A DNA stretch of 64,000 nucleotides from JANLWK01 sp031364505 (GCA_031364505.1 JANLWK010000242.1:1-64000); one strand, 5' to 3'; shown: positions 1-8,173, counted from the stretch's first letter. Notes: generated by a model from the sequence alone, not told the origin. A program made the numbers and translations.

Positions 1-174
1 CCGTCGCTGAACTATCTCGATATCCTGAATCGTGGCCTGAAGGTGATGGACTCCACGTCCATCTCGCTGTGCATGGACAACAAGCTGCCGCTCGTGGTGT
101 TCAACGTCGGGGTCCGCGGCAACCTGATGCGCGTGGTCCGCGGCGAACACGTCGGAACGATCGTGAAGGAGTAG
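1..174 (+). CDS. pyrH: UMP kinase, C-terminal end (partial)
   Basis: This is the last 57 codons of a gene that starts before the window. The tail reads as the end of a bacterial UMP kinase: a stretch resembling the family's 'MDxTA/S...MDNxLPxxVFN' segment, then GNLMRVVRGEHVGTIV, which matches the usual GNIKRVVxGExVGTxV ending. UMP kinase makes UDP from UMP with ATP in the cytoplasm. The identification also rests on position: frr, uppS, cdsA and dxr follow directly, as in many bacteria. The stop codon is three bases before the frr start, so the two are surely cotranscribed. The N-terminal catalytic part is not in the window. Confidence 0.93.
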   Translation, partial: PSLNYLDILNRGLKVMDSTSISLCMDNKLPLVVFNVGVRGNLMRVVRGEHVGTIVKE

Positions 175-177
175 GGG

Positions 178-738
178 ATGGTCCTCGTCAAGATGGTGGC
201 GGAAGCCGAGGAGCGGATGAAGAAGACGGTGGAGGCGACGCGGCGGGAGCTGGCGACGATCCGCACCGGCAAGGCGTCTCCCGCGCTGCTCGACACGGTG
301 AAGGTGGATGCATACGGGCAGATGGTGCCGCTGCAGCAAGTGGGCAGCGTGAGCGCGCCCGAGGCGCGGCTGCTGGTCGTCCAGCCCTGGGACAAGGCGC
401 TCGTCAAGGCGGTGACGCGGGCGATCCAGATGGCGGACCTCGGGTTCACGCCGGCCGACGACGGCACGGTCGTGCGCGTGCCGATCCCGCAGCTCACCGA
501 GGAGCGCCGCAAGGACATGGTCAAGCTGATCGCGCGCATGACCGAGGAAGGCCGCGTGCACGTGCGGCAGGTGCGCCACGACGTGAACAACCAGCTCAAG
601 AGCAAGCAGCACGATCACGAGCTTCCCGAGGACGACGCCAAGCGGCTGGTCGCCGAGGTCCAGAAGCTGACGGACCGCTACGTGGCGATGCTCGACGAGA
701 TCCTCAAGAAGAAGACCGCCGAGGTGATGGAAGTCTGA
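178..738 (+). CDS. frr: Ribosome recycling factor
   Basis: The 186-residue product has the normal length for ribosome recycling factor, which with EF-G splits the post-termination ribosome. Recognisable segments are the RRELATIRTGKASPALLD helix near residues 21-38, the VQPWDKALVKAVTRAI segment in the middle, and the VRHDVNNQLK region near residue 130, which in the family carries a conserved Arg important for ribosome binding. Domain I helices flank a short beta domain (about residues 31-105). The ATG has a good AAGGAG at 166-171, six bases upstream, inside the end of pyrH. It belongs to the pyrH-frr-uppS-cdsA-dxr operon. Confidence 0.97.
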   Translation: MVLVKMVAEAEERMKKTVEATRRELATIRTGKASPALLDTVKVDAYGQMVPLQQVGSVSAPEARLLVVQPWDKALVKAVTRAIQMADLGFTPADDGTVVRVPIPQLTEERRKDMVKLIARMTEEGRVHVRQVRHDVNNQLKSKQHDHELPEDDAKRLVAEVQKLTDRYVAMLDEILKKKTAEVMEV

Positions 739-791
739 CGCGGCGCACGGGCGAAGACTCGCGGTCTGCTCCCGGCGCGAGCGGAGGCGCC

Positions 792-1535
792 TTGTCCACC
801 GGACTGCTGACTCCCGAGGAACTGCTCCAGCGGGGCAACCTGCCTCGGCACATCGCCATCATCATGGACGGAAACGGGCGGTGGGCCCGCGCCCGCGGCG
901 TGCCCCGGCTGCTCGGGCACCGCGAGGGCCGCAAGTCCGTGCGCGAGGCGATCCGCGGCTGCGTCGATCTCGGTGTCGAGGTCCTGAGCCTCTACACGTT
1001 CTCGCTCGAGAACTGGAACCGGCCGAAGCGCGAGGTCGACGCCCTGATGGCGATCCTGCGCGCGACCCTGCGCGAGGAGCGCGACGACCTCAAGCGCAAC
1101 AACGTGCGGCTCCAGGTCGTCGGCCGCCCCGACGACCTGCCCGCCGCGGTGCGGAAGGAAATCGCCGAAACCGAACGGTTCCTGTCGCGGAACACGGGCA
1201 TGCTGCTGCTGCTCGCGCTGTCGTACAGCGGGCGCGGCGAGATGGTGGATGCGGTGCGCCGCGTGCTCGCCGACCAGAAGAAGGGCGAGATCAAGCCCGC
1301 CGACATCGACGAGGAGCTGCTGTCGAGCTACCTCTACACGGCCGGCCTGCCGGACCCGGACCTGCTCATCCGCACGAGCGGGGAGATGCGCATCTCGAAC
1401 TTCATGCTGTGGCAGCTCGCCTACACGGAACTGTGGATCACCGACACGCTGTGGCCCGACTTCCGGCGGCGCCACCTGTTCCGCGCCGTGGCCGATTACC
1501 AGAAGCGCGAGCGCCGCTTCGGTCGCGTCGATTGA
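792..1535 (+). CDS. uppS: Isoprenyl transferase (undecaprenyl diphosphate synthase)
   Basis: The enzyme elongates farnesyl diphosphate with isopentenyl diphosphate in cis to give the C55 carrier for peptidoglycan and LPS. The signature MDGNGRWARARG lies at residues 25-36, with the catalytic Asp at position 26 as in E. coli; SLYTFSLENWNRP and the C-terminal RTSGEMRISNFMLWQ and ELWITDTLWPDF blocks are also intact. I chose the TTG at 792 because it gives the family length (247 residues) and has GGAGG at 783-787; the frame is open upstream, but that part is a shadow of frr. Its TGA overlaps the TTG start of cdsA. Confidence 0.95.
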   Translation: MSTGLLTPEELLQRGNLPRHIAIIMDGNGRWARARGVPRLLGHREGRKSVREAIRGCVDLGVEVLSLYTFSLENWNRPKREVDALMAILRATLREERDDLKRNNVRLQVVGRPDDLPAAVRKEIAETERFLSRNTGMLLLLALSYSGRGEMVDAVRRVLADQKKGEIKPADIDEELLSSYLYTAGLPDPDLLIRTSGEMRISNFMLWQLAYTELWITDTLWPDFRRRHLFRAVADYQKRERRFGRVD

Positions 1536-2452
1536 GCGCCCCGGCGCCGCAACTCGCCCGCGCGGAGTCCGCCGCCCCGTCGGCCGCTGGACCGCGTCCG
1601 CCGGTTCCCAAGTCGTCGGGGTGGGCCTTGCCGCTGCGCATCGCGAGCGGCGCGCTGTTCGTCCCGCTGCTCATCGTGCTCGCGCGCGCCGGCGGCTGGC
1701 CGTGGGTGCTGCTGGTCGCGGTCGAGGTCGTCCTCGGCCTGCTCGAGTTCTACCGGATGATGCGGCGCAAGGGGCTCGATCCGCGGACCTGGCTCGGCCT
1801 CGCGAGCGCGATGGGCCTGCTCGTCGTCGCCTACCGGCCCGAATCGACGCCGGCCGGGTTCCTGCTGAGCGCCGCCCTGCTGCTCGCGCTGGGCCTCGCG
1901 CTGCGCCACCCGGCGCGCCCGCACCAGGTCGAGAACATCGCCGTCACGGCACTCGGCGTGCTGTACGTCGGCTGGTTGTCGTCGCACTTCGTCCTGCTGC
2001 GCGAGCTGCCGTGGATCGCGGGCACCGACTACGCGAGCGGCGCCTCGTTCGTCTACCTCGCCTTCCTCGTCACGTGGAGCTGCGACACGGGCGCCTACCT
2101 GGTCGGCCGGCTGTGGGGCCGCAACCGCCCGTGGACCGACATCTCGCCGCGCAAGTCACTCGAGGGCGCCGTCGGCGGGTTCGCGTGCGCCACGCTGGCG
2201 GCGTTCGCGGCGCGGGCCTGGTTCGCGCCGTACCTCGGCGTGTGGGACGCCGCCGCACTCGGGGCGCTCGTCGGCGTGTTCGGCCAGGTCGGTGACTTCG
2301 TCGAGTCGCTGCTCAAGCGCGACGCGCGCCACGACGATTCTTCGGACCTGATCCCCGGCCACGGCGGCGTGCTCGACCGCTTCGACAGCCTCTACTTCGC
2401 CGCGCCCGTCGTTTACTGGTACCTCGCGTTCGTCGTCTTCCGGGTGCCGTGA
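1532..2452 (+). CDS. cdsA: Phosphatidate cytidylyltransferase
   Basis: This inner-membrane enzyme makes CDP-diacylglycerol from phosphatidate and CTP, the precursor of all phospholipids. The 306-residue protein has a proline/alanine-rich start of about 30 residues, then about seven hydrophobic segments. The CTP-transferase signature is near the C-terminus: KRDARHDDSSDLIPGHGGVLDRFDS, seen as the core DLIPGHGGVLDRFDSL, with metal-binding Asp residues. The start is a TTG overlapping the uppS stop as TTGA; this 4-base overlap style recurs at many junctions in the window. No better start is seen downstream before the first membrane segment. Confidence 0.95.
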   Translation: MSAPAPQLARAESAAPSAAGPRPPVPKSSGWALPLRIASGALFVPLLIVLARAGGWPWVLLVAVEVVLGLLEFYRMMRRKGLDPRTWLGLASAMGLLVVAYRPESTPAGFLLSAALLLALGLALRHPARPHQVENIAVTALGVLYVGWLSSHFVLLRELPWIAGTDYASGASFVYLAFLVTWSCDTGAYLVGRLWGRNRPWTDISPRKSLEGAVGGFACATLAAFAARAWFAPYLGVWDAAALGALVGVFGQVGDFVESLLKRDARHDDSSDLIPGHGGVLDRFDSLYFAAPVVYWYLAFVVFRVP

Positions 2453-2453
2453 C

Positions 2454-3620
2454 GTGACGCGCCGCCTCGCGCTGCTCGGCTCGACGGGTTCGATCGGGCG
2501 CCAGTCGATCGACGTGGCGCGCCGCCACGCGGACCGCGTGCGCATCGTGGCACTCGCCGCCGGCCGCGACCTCGACGCCCTCGCGGCGCAGGCCGCCTCG
2601 CTCGCGCCCGAGATCGTGGCGCTCGAGCATCCGGCGGACGCCGCCCGCGCCGCCGAGACACTCGCCGCCGCGGCGCCGGGCGCGCGCGTGCTCACGGGCG
2701 CCGGGTCCGCCGCGCGGCTGGTGCGCGAGGGCGGCGCCGACGTCGTCCTGAACGGCATCGTGGGCGCGGCCGGGCTCGAGGCGTCGCTCGCCGCGCTCGA
2801 TACGCGCGCGCGCCTCGCGCTGGCGAACAAGGAGACGCTGGTCGTCGGCGGGCCGCTGATTCGGGCCGCGCTGGCGCGGGGCGGCGAGTTGGTGCCGGTC
2901 GACAGCGAGCACAGTGCCGCGATGCAGTGCCTCGGCGGCCGCCCGCCGGCCGAGGTGCACCGGCTCACGCTCACGGCGTCCGGTGGCCCGCTGCGCACGC
3001 ACGCCGACTGGCGCCGCGCCACGCGCGAGGAGGTGCTCGCACATCCCGTGTGGTCGATGGGGGCGCGCATCACCGTCGACTCGGCGCTCATGTTCAACAA
3101 GGGACTCGAGCTGATCGAGGCGCACGCCCTGTTCGATCTCGACTGGAGCCAGCTCGACGCGGTGATCCACCCCGAGGCGCGGCTGCACGCGTGGGCGACG
3201 TTCGTCGACGGCTCGATCGTCGCGCAGGCGGCACCCCCCGACATGGCGCTCCCCATCCAGCTCGCACTGTCGTGGCCCGAGCGCTGGCCGGGCGCGGTTC
3301 CTCCGCTGGCGCCCGCCGAACTCGCGGGGCTTAACTTCGAGCCCGTGCCGGTCGAGCGCTACCCGGCGTTCGCACTGGCCCTCGAGGCCGGGCGGGCGGG
3401 AGGCACGATGCCGTGCGTCCTGAACGCGGCCGACGAGGTCGCCGTGCAGGCGTTCCTCGCCGGTGCCATCGGCATCGCCGACGTCGTCGATGTGATCCGC
3501 CGCGTGCTCGACCGGCACGCGCGCGAGGACGTCGAATCGCTCGACCAGCTCCGCGCGATCGACGCGTGGGCGCGGGCCGAGGCGCGGAACGTCGCCGCGC
3601 GCGGCGCCGTCGCGACATGA
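2454..3620 (+). CDS. dxr: 1-deoxy-D-xylulose 5-phosphate reductoisomerase
   Basis: DXR converts DXP to MEP with NADPH, the first committed step of the non-mevalonate isoprenoid pathway that feeds UppS two genes upstream. The 388-residue protein shows the nucleotide-binding GSTGSIG at residues 9-15, LANKETLVVGG, and the metal site VDSEHSA with Asp150 and Glu152, the same numbers as in E. coli. LTASGGPLR and HPVWSMGARITVDSALMFNKG follow, the latter contributing the flexible loop and substrate site. The GTG start lies one base after the cdsA stop. Its stop overlaps the next start as ATGA. Confidence 0.97.
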   Translation: MTRRLALLGSTGSIGRQSIDVARRHADRVRIVALAAGRDLDALAAQAASLAPEIVALEHPADAARAAETLAAAAPGARVLTGAGSAARLVREGGADVVLNGIVGAAGLEASLAALDTRARLALANKETLVVGGPLIRAALARGGELVPVDSEHSAAMQCLGGRPPAEVHRLTLTASGGPLRTHADWRRATREEVLAHPVWSMGARITVDSALMFNKGLELIEAHALFDLDWSQLDAVIHPEARLHAWATFVDGSIVAQAAPPDMALPIQLALSWPERWPGAVPPLAPAELAGLNFEPVPVERYPAFALALEAGRAGGTMPCVLNAADEVAVQAFLAGAIGIADVVDVIRRVLDRHAREDVESLDQLRAIDAWARAEARNVAARGAVAT

Positions 3621-4060
3621 GCGGGGGTGCTGCGGACCGCGCGGGTACTCCGCGCCGCGCGGGCACGAAGCGGGTGGGATTCGACGAGGCGACGCGCCGC
3701 GCCGCCGAGTGGCTGCGGGCCGGCGAGGGCGTCACCGTGGTGCACGGCGCCTTCGACCTGCCGGGTGCCGCGCACGCGCGCGAGCTCGAGCGGATCCGGC
3801 GGGGCGGCGCGCGGGTCATCGTGGCGGTGGTCGACGACGTGACCGCCGCCGCCATGCTCGGCGCGGGATCGCCCGTCCTGCCCGCGGAGGAGCGGGCGGT
3901 GATCGTCGCGGGTCTGCGTGCCGTCGACGTCGTTTTCGTGCTCGACGCCGGCATGTCCGCGCGGGCCATCGCGACGCGGGTGCCGGGCGTCGCCGTGGTC
4001 GCGTCGGCGGCCGCGAACGCCGTCGCGGAGCTGCGCGCGCGGCGGGGGCGTCCGGCGTGA
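3617..4060 (+). CDS. RfaE2-like nucleotidyltransferase, catalytic motif degenerate
   Basis: The 147-residue protein resembles the RfaE2/HldE C-terminal nucleotidyltransferase domain that makes ADP-heptose from heptose 1-phosphate. Visible matches are a VVHGAFDL strand, AHARELERIRRGG, a VVDDVT strand end, SPVLPAEERAVIVAGLRAVD and the alternating beta/alpha pattern. However the HxGH ATP-binding motif, normally HVGH just after FDL, reads GAAH, and no clear ISSTxxI motif is seen near the end. The fold is probably kept while catalysis is in doubt; it could use altered chemistry, be regulatory, or be inactive. It starts an envelope saccharide cassette, overlapping dxr (ATGA) and the next gene (GTGA), which fits a role in LPS core synthesis. 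Confidence 0.7.
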   Translation: MSGGAADRAGTPRRAGTKRVGFDEATRRAAEWLRAGEGVTVVHGAFDLPGAAHARELERIRRGGARVIVAVVDDVTAAAMLGAGSPVLPAEERAVIVAGLRAVDVVFVLDAGMSARAIATRVPGVAVVASAAANAVAELRARRGRPA

Positions 4061-5097
4061 GCGATGCGGTCCTCGCCATCCGGCTGCGGGCGCTCGGTGA
4101 CGTCGTGCTCACGACGCCGGCGCTGCGGGCGCTCGTCCGCGGGCACATCGGCCCGATCGACGTGGTCACCGACGCTCGCTACGTCGCGCTCGTCGACGGC
4201 CTGCCGGGCATCGACCGCGTGATCGGCGTCGGCCGGGGACGCACCGCCATGCTCGAGACGGTGGCGATGATCCGTCGCCGCCACTACGGGGCCACGGTCG
4301 ACTTCTTCGGCAATCCGCGCAGTGCCGTGCTGACGGCGATGTCGGGCGCGCTCGTGACGTGGGGGTACGACGTGCGCGGCCGCCGGTACGCCTATCGCCG
4401 CCGTGTGCCGCGCGACCTGCCCGTGACGGACGCCCCGCGCGAGTACGCTGCCGCCTCCCACGTGCGCCTCGCGTGCGCCGCGGGTGGCGTCGACGACGGC
4501 GTCGCGACCGGCGTGGCGATCGCCGACGGCGCGCGGGAGCGCGCGGGCGCGCTGCTCGCGGAGGCCGGTGTGGCCGATCCTGCCCGTACGCTGGGGCTCG
4601 TCGCCGCCGGAACGTGGGCGACCAAGACATGGCCCGCCTCGCACGCCGCCGCCTTCGCGCGGCGGCTCGTGTCGGCGGGACGCGAGGTGCTGCTGCTCGC
4701 CGGGCCGGGGGAGGAGCCCGTGACGCGTGCGATGCGCGCGCTCGCGCCGGCGGTCCGCGTGCTCCCGTCTTGCGACGTCGCGGCACTCGTCGCGGTGATC
4801 GAACGCCTGGAGGGTGTGGTCGGCACCGACAGCGGGCCGCGCCACGTCGCCGTGGCGCTCGGGCGCCCGACGTTCGCGTGGTTCGGACCGACGCATCCCG
4901 ACAACTGGACGCCGCGCGACCCCGCGCACGCCACGTGGCGCACCGACGTGCCGTGCCGCGGCTGCAATCTCACCGCCTGCCCGCACTGGGTCTGCCTGCC
5001 GGGCTTGGTACCCGAGCGCGCCGCCACGCTGGCGCTCCGCCACTTCGACGCCCGCCTCCATGCCGCTGCCGATCTCGGTCCTGCTGCTCGCGCGTGA
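4057..5097 (+). CDS. Glycosyltransferase family 9 (heptosyltransferase-like)
   Basis: This 346-residue GT-B protein resembles WaaF/WaaC-type ADP-heptose:LPS heptosyltransferases. The N-terminus has the family's RLRALGDVVLTTPALRAL block, and near residue 255 the nucleotide-sugar motif GTDSGPRHVAVALGRPTFAWFGPT is read (core TDSGPRHVAVALGRP). The C-terminal segment carries a CxxCxxxxCxxxxC cysteine cluster around residues 306-317 (CRGCNLTACPHWVC), as in several GT9 members. It probably adds heptose to the lipid A-core on the cytoplasmic face of the inner membrane; the exact acceptor cannot be read. The GTG start overlaps the previous stop. Its stop falls inside the start of the following glycosyltransferase gene. 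Confidence 0.88.
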   Translation: MSDAVLAIRLRALGDVVLTTPALRALVRGHIGPIDVVTDARYVALVDGLPGIDRVIGVGRGRTAMLETVAMIRRRHYGATVDFFGNPRSAVLTAMSGALVTWGYDVRGRRYAYRRRVPRDLPVTDAPREYAAASHVRLACAAGGVDDGVATGVAIADGARERAGALLAEAGVADPARTLGLVAAGTWATKTWPASHAAAFARRLVSAGREVLLLAGPGEEPVTRAMRALAPAVRVLPSCDVAALVAVIERLEGVVGTDSGPRHVAVALGRPTFAWFGPTHPDNWTPRDPAHATWRTDVPCRGCNLTACPHWVCLPGLVPERAATLALRHFDARLHAAADLGPAARA

Positions 5098-5830
5098 CGA
5101 GGCGCGGCGCCTCGAGGCGCTGCTGCCCTCGCTCGCCTTCGCCGCCGACGTCGTGGTCGTCGTCGACGCGGCCACCCGCGACGACTCAGGTGCAGTCGCC
5201 GAGCGCCATGGTGCGCGCGTGTTCCGGCGCCCGCTCGACGGATTCGGTTCGCAGCGCGCGTTCGCCCTGGCGCAATGCCGCGAGCGGTGGGTGCTGTGGA
5301 TCGATGCCGACGAGCGGCTCGACGCCGGCGCCGACGCCGTGCTCGCGCGTCTCGTCGGCACGCCGCGTGTGGCCGGGTTCCGGCTGCGGCGGCGCACGTG
5401 GTTCCTCGGCCGCCCGATCCGGTACTGCGGCTGGCAGAACGAGCGCGTGCTGCGCCTGTTCCGCCGCGACGCCGCGCGCTTCGACGACGCGCCGGTGCAC
5501 GAACAGGTGACCGTCGAGGGCGCCATCGCGGATGCGCCGCTCACGCTCGACCACCTGAGCTACGAGGACTGGGAGACGTGCCGCCGGAAGCTGGTCCAGT
5601 ACTCCGAGGCGAACGCCGAACGCCTGCGCGCCGAGGGGCGTCGCGTGTCCATCGCCGACGTGATGCTGCGCCCGCCGCTCCGGTTCCTCCGCATGTACGT
5701 GCTGCAGGCCGGCGTCCTCGACGGCGCGCGCGGGGCGCTCGTCTGCGCGCTCGCCGCGGCACAGGTGTTCCTCAAGTACGCCGGCCGGTGGGCCTCCGCG
5801 CGCGGCGAGGAGGGCGGACCGCGTCCATGA
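5060..5830 (+). CDS. Glycosyltransferase family 2, WaaE/KdtX-like
   Basis: The 256-residue protein begins with the GT-A strand PISVLLLARDEARRL and has a DAATRDDSG segment and the metal-binding WIDADERLD (DxD-type) near residue 80. The C-terminal RPPLRFLRMYVLQAGVLDG followed by LKYAGRW is typical of the WaaE/KdtX group of LPS core glucosyltransferases. No true transmembrane helix is evident, but the C-terminal amphipathic part probably sits on the inner membrane. ATG 5060 overlaps the preceding gene by 38 bases and gives the family N-terminus exactly. The stop overlaps the next ATG by four bases (ATGA). Donor sugar cannot be told from sequence. Confidence 0.87.
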   Translation: MPLPISVLLLARDEARRLEALLPSLAFAADVVVVVDAATRDDSGAVAERHGARVFRRPLDGFGSQRAFALAQCRERWVLWIDADERLDAGADAVLARLVGTPRVAGFRLRRRTWFLGRPIRYCGWQNERVLRLFRRDAARFDDAPVHEQVTVEGAIADAPLTLDHLSYEDWETCRRKLVQYSEANAERLRAEGRRVSIADVMLRPPLRFLRMYVLQAGVLDGARGALVCALAAAQVFLKYAGRWASARGEEGGPRP

Positions 5831-6891
5831 CAGTGTGCTGGTTCGGCGCATGGGATCCCGGCTACCCGCGCAACCGCGTGTTGCTCGCCGGGCTCGAGCG
5901 GGCCGGCGTCCCCGTGACGCAGGCTCGCGTCACCGAGCGGCGCGCGGTGTTCCGCTATCCGTCGCTGCTCGCCGCCTACGCCGCGAGCGGCCACGCCGAC
6001 GCGCTGTTCGTGCCGTCGTTCCGCCACAAGGACGTCCCGCTCGCCCGCGCGCTCGCCGGCGCCAGGCCGGTGGTGTTCGATCCGCTCGTCTCGCGCCACG
6101 ACACGCTCGTCGGCGACTGGGCGATCCACGGCGAAGGCTCGGCCCAGGCGGCGTGGAACCGTGGCATCGACGGCTGGTCGTTCGGCCTCGCCGACGTCGT
6201 GCTGTGCGATACGTGGGCGCACGGCGCGTTGTTCGAATCCCTCGGCGCCCGGCGGGACCGGCTGCGCCGCGTGCCGGTGGGGGCCGAGGACGCGTTTTTC
6301 CAGGTGCCGCCGGCGCCCGCCGCCGGCCCGGTGGAGTTGGTGTATGCGGGTGGATTCCTGCCGCTCCACGGCGTGCCGGTGCTGATCGAGGCCCTGGCGC
6401 GACTCGAGCGCGAACCCGCGCTGCCCGAGTATCGCGTGCGCCTGATCGGCAAGGGGATCGAGTACGACGCCTCGCGCGAGCTGGCGGGGCGCGCGGGCCT
6501 CGCACGCGCGACGTTCGAGGGCCCGCGGCCCTACGCCGACCTGCCGCGCCTGCTCGCGACCGCGCACGTCGTCCTAGGCGCCTTCGGCGTCACTGCCAAG
6601 GCGGGTCGCGTGATTCCGCACAAGGTGTGGCAGGGGCTCGCCTCGGGACGCGCGGTCGTGACGGGAGCGGGCGAGGGGCTCGTCGAGCTGTTCGAGAACG
6701 ACACCCACCTGCTCGCCGTGCCGCGCGGCGATGCCGCGGCACTCGCCGTGGCACTCGCGCGGGTGATCCGCGACGAAGGCTTGCGTGTGCGGCTGGGGGC
6801 CGCGGGGCGAGCGCACGCGACCGAGTCCGGCACGGCCGCGCTGCTCGGCGGCCAGTTGCGCGACATCCTCGCCGGCGTGGTGCGCGCCTGA
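5827..6891 (+). CDS. Glycosyltransferase, GT-B fold (family 4-like)
   Basis: The 354-residue protein has a GT-B layout. The N-terminal half contains a CWFGAWDPGYPRN strand and an unusual block around RHKDVPLARALAGARPVVFDP. The C-terminal half has the donor-binding pattern LVYAGGFLPLHGVPVLIEAL, RLIGKGIEYD, FEGPRPYADLPRLLATAHVVLGAF and a late E in GEGLVELFENDT, similar to GT4 enzymes. It sits in the middle of the LPS-type cassette, between two other glycosyltransferases, with overlapping ends, so a step in core oligosaccharide or related glycan assembly is likely. Donor and acceptor are unknown. Confidence 0.82.
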   Translation: MTVCWFGAWDPGYPRNRVLLAGLERAGVPVTQARVTERRAVFRYPSLLAAYAASGHADALFVPSFRHKDVPLARALAGARPVVFDPLVSRHDTLVGDWAIHGEGSAQAAWNRGIDGWSFGLADVVLCDTWAHGALFESLGARRDRLRRVPVGAEDAFFQVPPAPAAGPVELVYAGGFLPLHGVPVLIEALARLEREPALPEYRVRLIGKGIEYDASRELAGRAGLARATFEGPRPYADLPRLLATAHVVLGAFGVTAKAGRVIPHKVWQGLASGRAVVTGAGEGLVELFENDTHLLAVPRGDAAALAVALARVIRDEGLRVRLGAAGRAHATESGTAALLGGQLRDILAGVVRA

Positions 6892-7976
6892 TGCGCATCG
6901 CCCATCTCGACACCGGTCGCGCGTGGCGCGGCGGCCAGCGCCAGGTGTTGCTGTTGCTCGAGGGACTCAGGCGCCGCGGCCACGACGTCGTGCTGCTCGC
7001 GCCCGAGGGCCCGCTGCTCGATGCCGCGCGCGCGGCCGGCATCGAGGCCGCGGCATTGCGGGTGCTGGGCGAGTTCGATCTCGGTTCGGGCGCCCGCGCG
7101 GCCGCGCGGCTCGCGCCGTGGCGTCCGTCGCTGCTCCACGCGCACTCCGCCCACGCGCACACCGTCGCCGTGCGCGCCGCTTCGCGGCTCGGCTGCCCGG
7201 TCGTGGTGTCGCGCCGCGTGCTCGCCGCGGTCGGCCGCCATCCCTGGAGCCGGCGGAAGTACGCGCGCGGCGTGGCGCGGTACCTGTGCATCAGCCGCGC
7301 CGTCGTCGAGTCCATGCGGGCCTCGGGCGTCGACGCCTCGACGCTCGCGCTCGTGCCGAGCGGCGTGGATCTCGACGCGCTCGCCGCGATCCGTGAGCGC
7401 GTCGCGCGAGGCGGCTTAGGCCTGACGCTGCGCGGCCTCGCCGGCGCCGCGGACGAGCCCATCGTCGGCACGGCCGCGGCGCTCAGCGACGAGAAGGAGC
7501 CCGGCCGCTTCGTCGCCCTCGCCGCCGCGACAGCCGCGGCCGGCCGGCGGGCGCGGTGGGTGTGGATCGGCGACGGGCCACGCCGCGCATCGCTCGTGCG
7601 CGAGTCGGGTACTGACGGTGTGCGTTTCGTCGGCTTCCGCTCCGACGCCCACGAGCTGATGGCCCAGCTCGACCTGTTCGTGTCGTGCTCACGCACCGAG
7701 GGACTGGGCACCGCCGTGCTCGAGGCCCAGGCGCTCGGTGTGCCCGTCGTCGCGCGCGACTCGGGCGGCGTGCGCGACGCGATCGAGGACGGATCGAACG
7801 GCCGCGTGGTCGGGGCGCCGGAGCTCGAGTCCGCGGTGATCGACGCCCTCGATCACCCGGAGCGGCGGCGCGAGTGGGCCCGCGCCGCACTCGTCAGCGT
7901 CGCGGAGTTCGGCGTGGAGGCGATGGTGGATCGCACGCTCTCGGAATACGCGAGGGTGCTCGCCGCGCCGCGGTGA
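6891..7976 (+). CDS. Glycosyltransferase family 4
   Basis: The 361-residue protein is a typical GT4 retaining glycosyltransferase. Near the start it has RAWRGGQRQVLLLLEGLRRRGHDVVLL, the glycine-rich acceptor-side motif. In the C-terminal Rossmann domain it has WVWIGDGPRR, VRFVGFRSDAHELMAQLDLFVSCSRTEGLGTAVLEAQALGVPVVA (core SRTEGLGTAVLEAQALGVPV), the EX7E-type nucleotide-sugar site. It is the last gene of the saccharide cassette; the ATG shares one base with the previous stop. A 233-base gap with promoter elements follows, so transcription probably ends or is re-set here. Specificity is not readable. Confidence 0.9.
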   Translation: MRIAHLDTGRAWRGGQRQVLLLLEGLRRRGHDVVLLAPEGPLLDAARAAGIEAAALRVLGEFDLGSGARAAARLAPWRPSLLHAHSAHAHTVAVRAASRLGCPVVVSRRVLAAVGRHPWSRRKYARGVARYLCISRAVVESMRASGVDASTLALVPSGVDLDALAAIRERVARGGLGLTLRGLAGAADEPIVGTAAALSDEKEPGRFVALAAATAAAGRRARWVWIGDGPRRASLVRESGTDGVRFVGFRSDAHELMAQLDLFVSCSRTEGLGTAVLEAQALGVPVVARDSGGVRDAIEDGSNGRVVGAPELESAVIDALDHPERRREWARAALVSVAEFGVEAMVDRTLSEYARVLAAPR

Positions 7977-8086
7977 CCCTGGCCCCGGGCGGGCGACGGC
8001 CCGAGGCGCGGCTCCAAGGTTGACGGCGCCGTGACATCATCGCGGGGATCGCGTGAGGGGTGGTGGCGTCCAACAGGTTGGCGGGA

Positions 8087-8103
8087 TTGGCGGAAGAATT
8101 GCT
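8087..8103 (+). promoter_or_regulatory. Sigma54-type promoter candidate (-24/-12) upstream of rseP
   Basis: TTGGC at 8087-8091 and TTGCT at 8099-8103 place the invariant GG (8089-8090) and GC (8101-8102) exactly ten bases apart, as in the sigma54 consensus TTGGCAC-N5-TTGCW. The surrounding bases are locally AT-rich for this genome. No rpoN gene is in the window, but a sigma54-activator gene lies at 51327. Inference from motif only. Confidence 0.5.
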
Positions 8104-8125
8104 TTGAAACACGGCACTGTGGCCG

Positions 8126-8142
8126 CCCGACACCTCGTCGGG
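8126..8142 (+). terminator. Hairpin between glycosyltransferase cassette and rseP
   Basis: CCCGAC (8126-8131) and GTCGGG (8137-8142) form a perfect 6-bp stem with a 5-base loop, followed by TCTTGAC. It could be a weak intrinsic terminator of the glycosyltransferase operon or an operator, because it ends two bases before the -35 element of the next promoter. The T-run is poor. Confidence 0.35.
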
Positions 8143-8144
8143 TC

Positions 8145-8173
8145 TTGACGTCGGACCTCAGGCGACTTAGCCT
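8145..8173 (+). promoter_or_regulatory. Sigma70-type promoter candidate for rseP
   Basis: TTGACG at 8145-8150 and TAGCCT at 8168-8173 are separated by 17 bases, and the rseP ATG is 36 bases after the -10 element, with AAGGAG at 8195-8200. The -10 region lies within a small inverted repeat (CAGGC 8159-8163 / GCCTG 8170-8174) that could be an operator. Confidence 0.6.
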
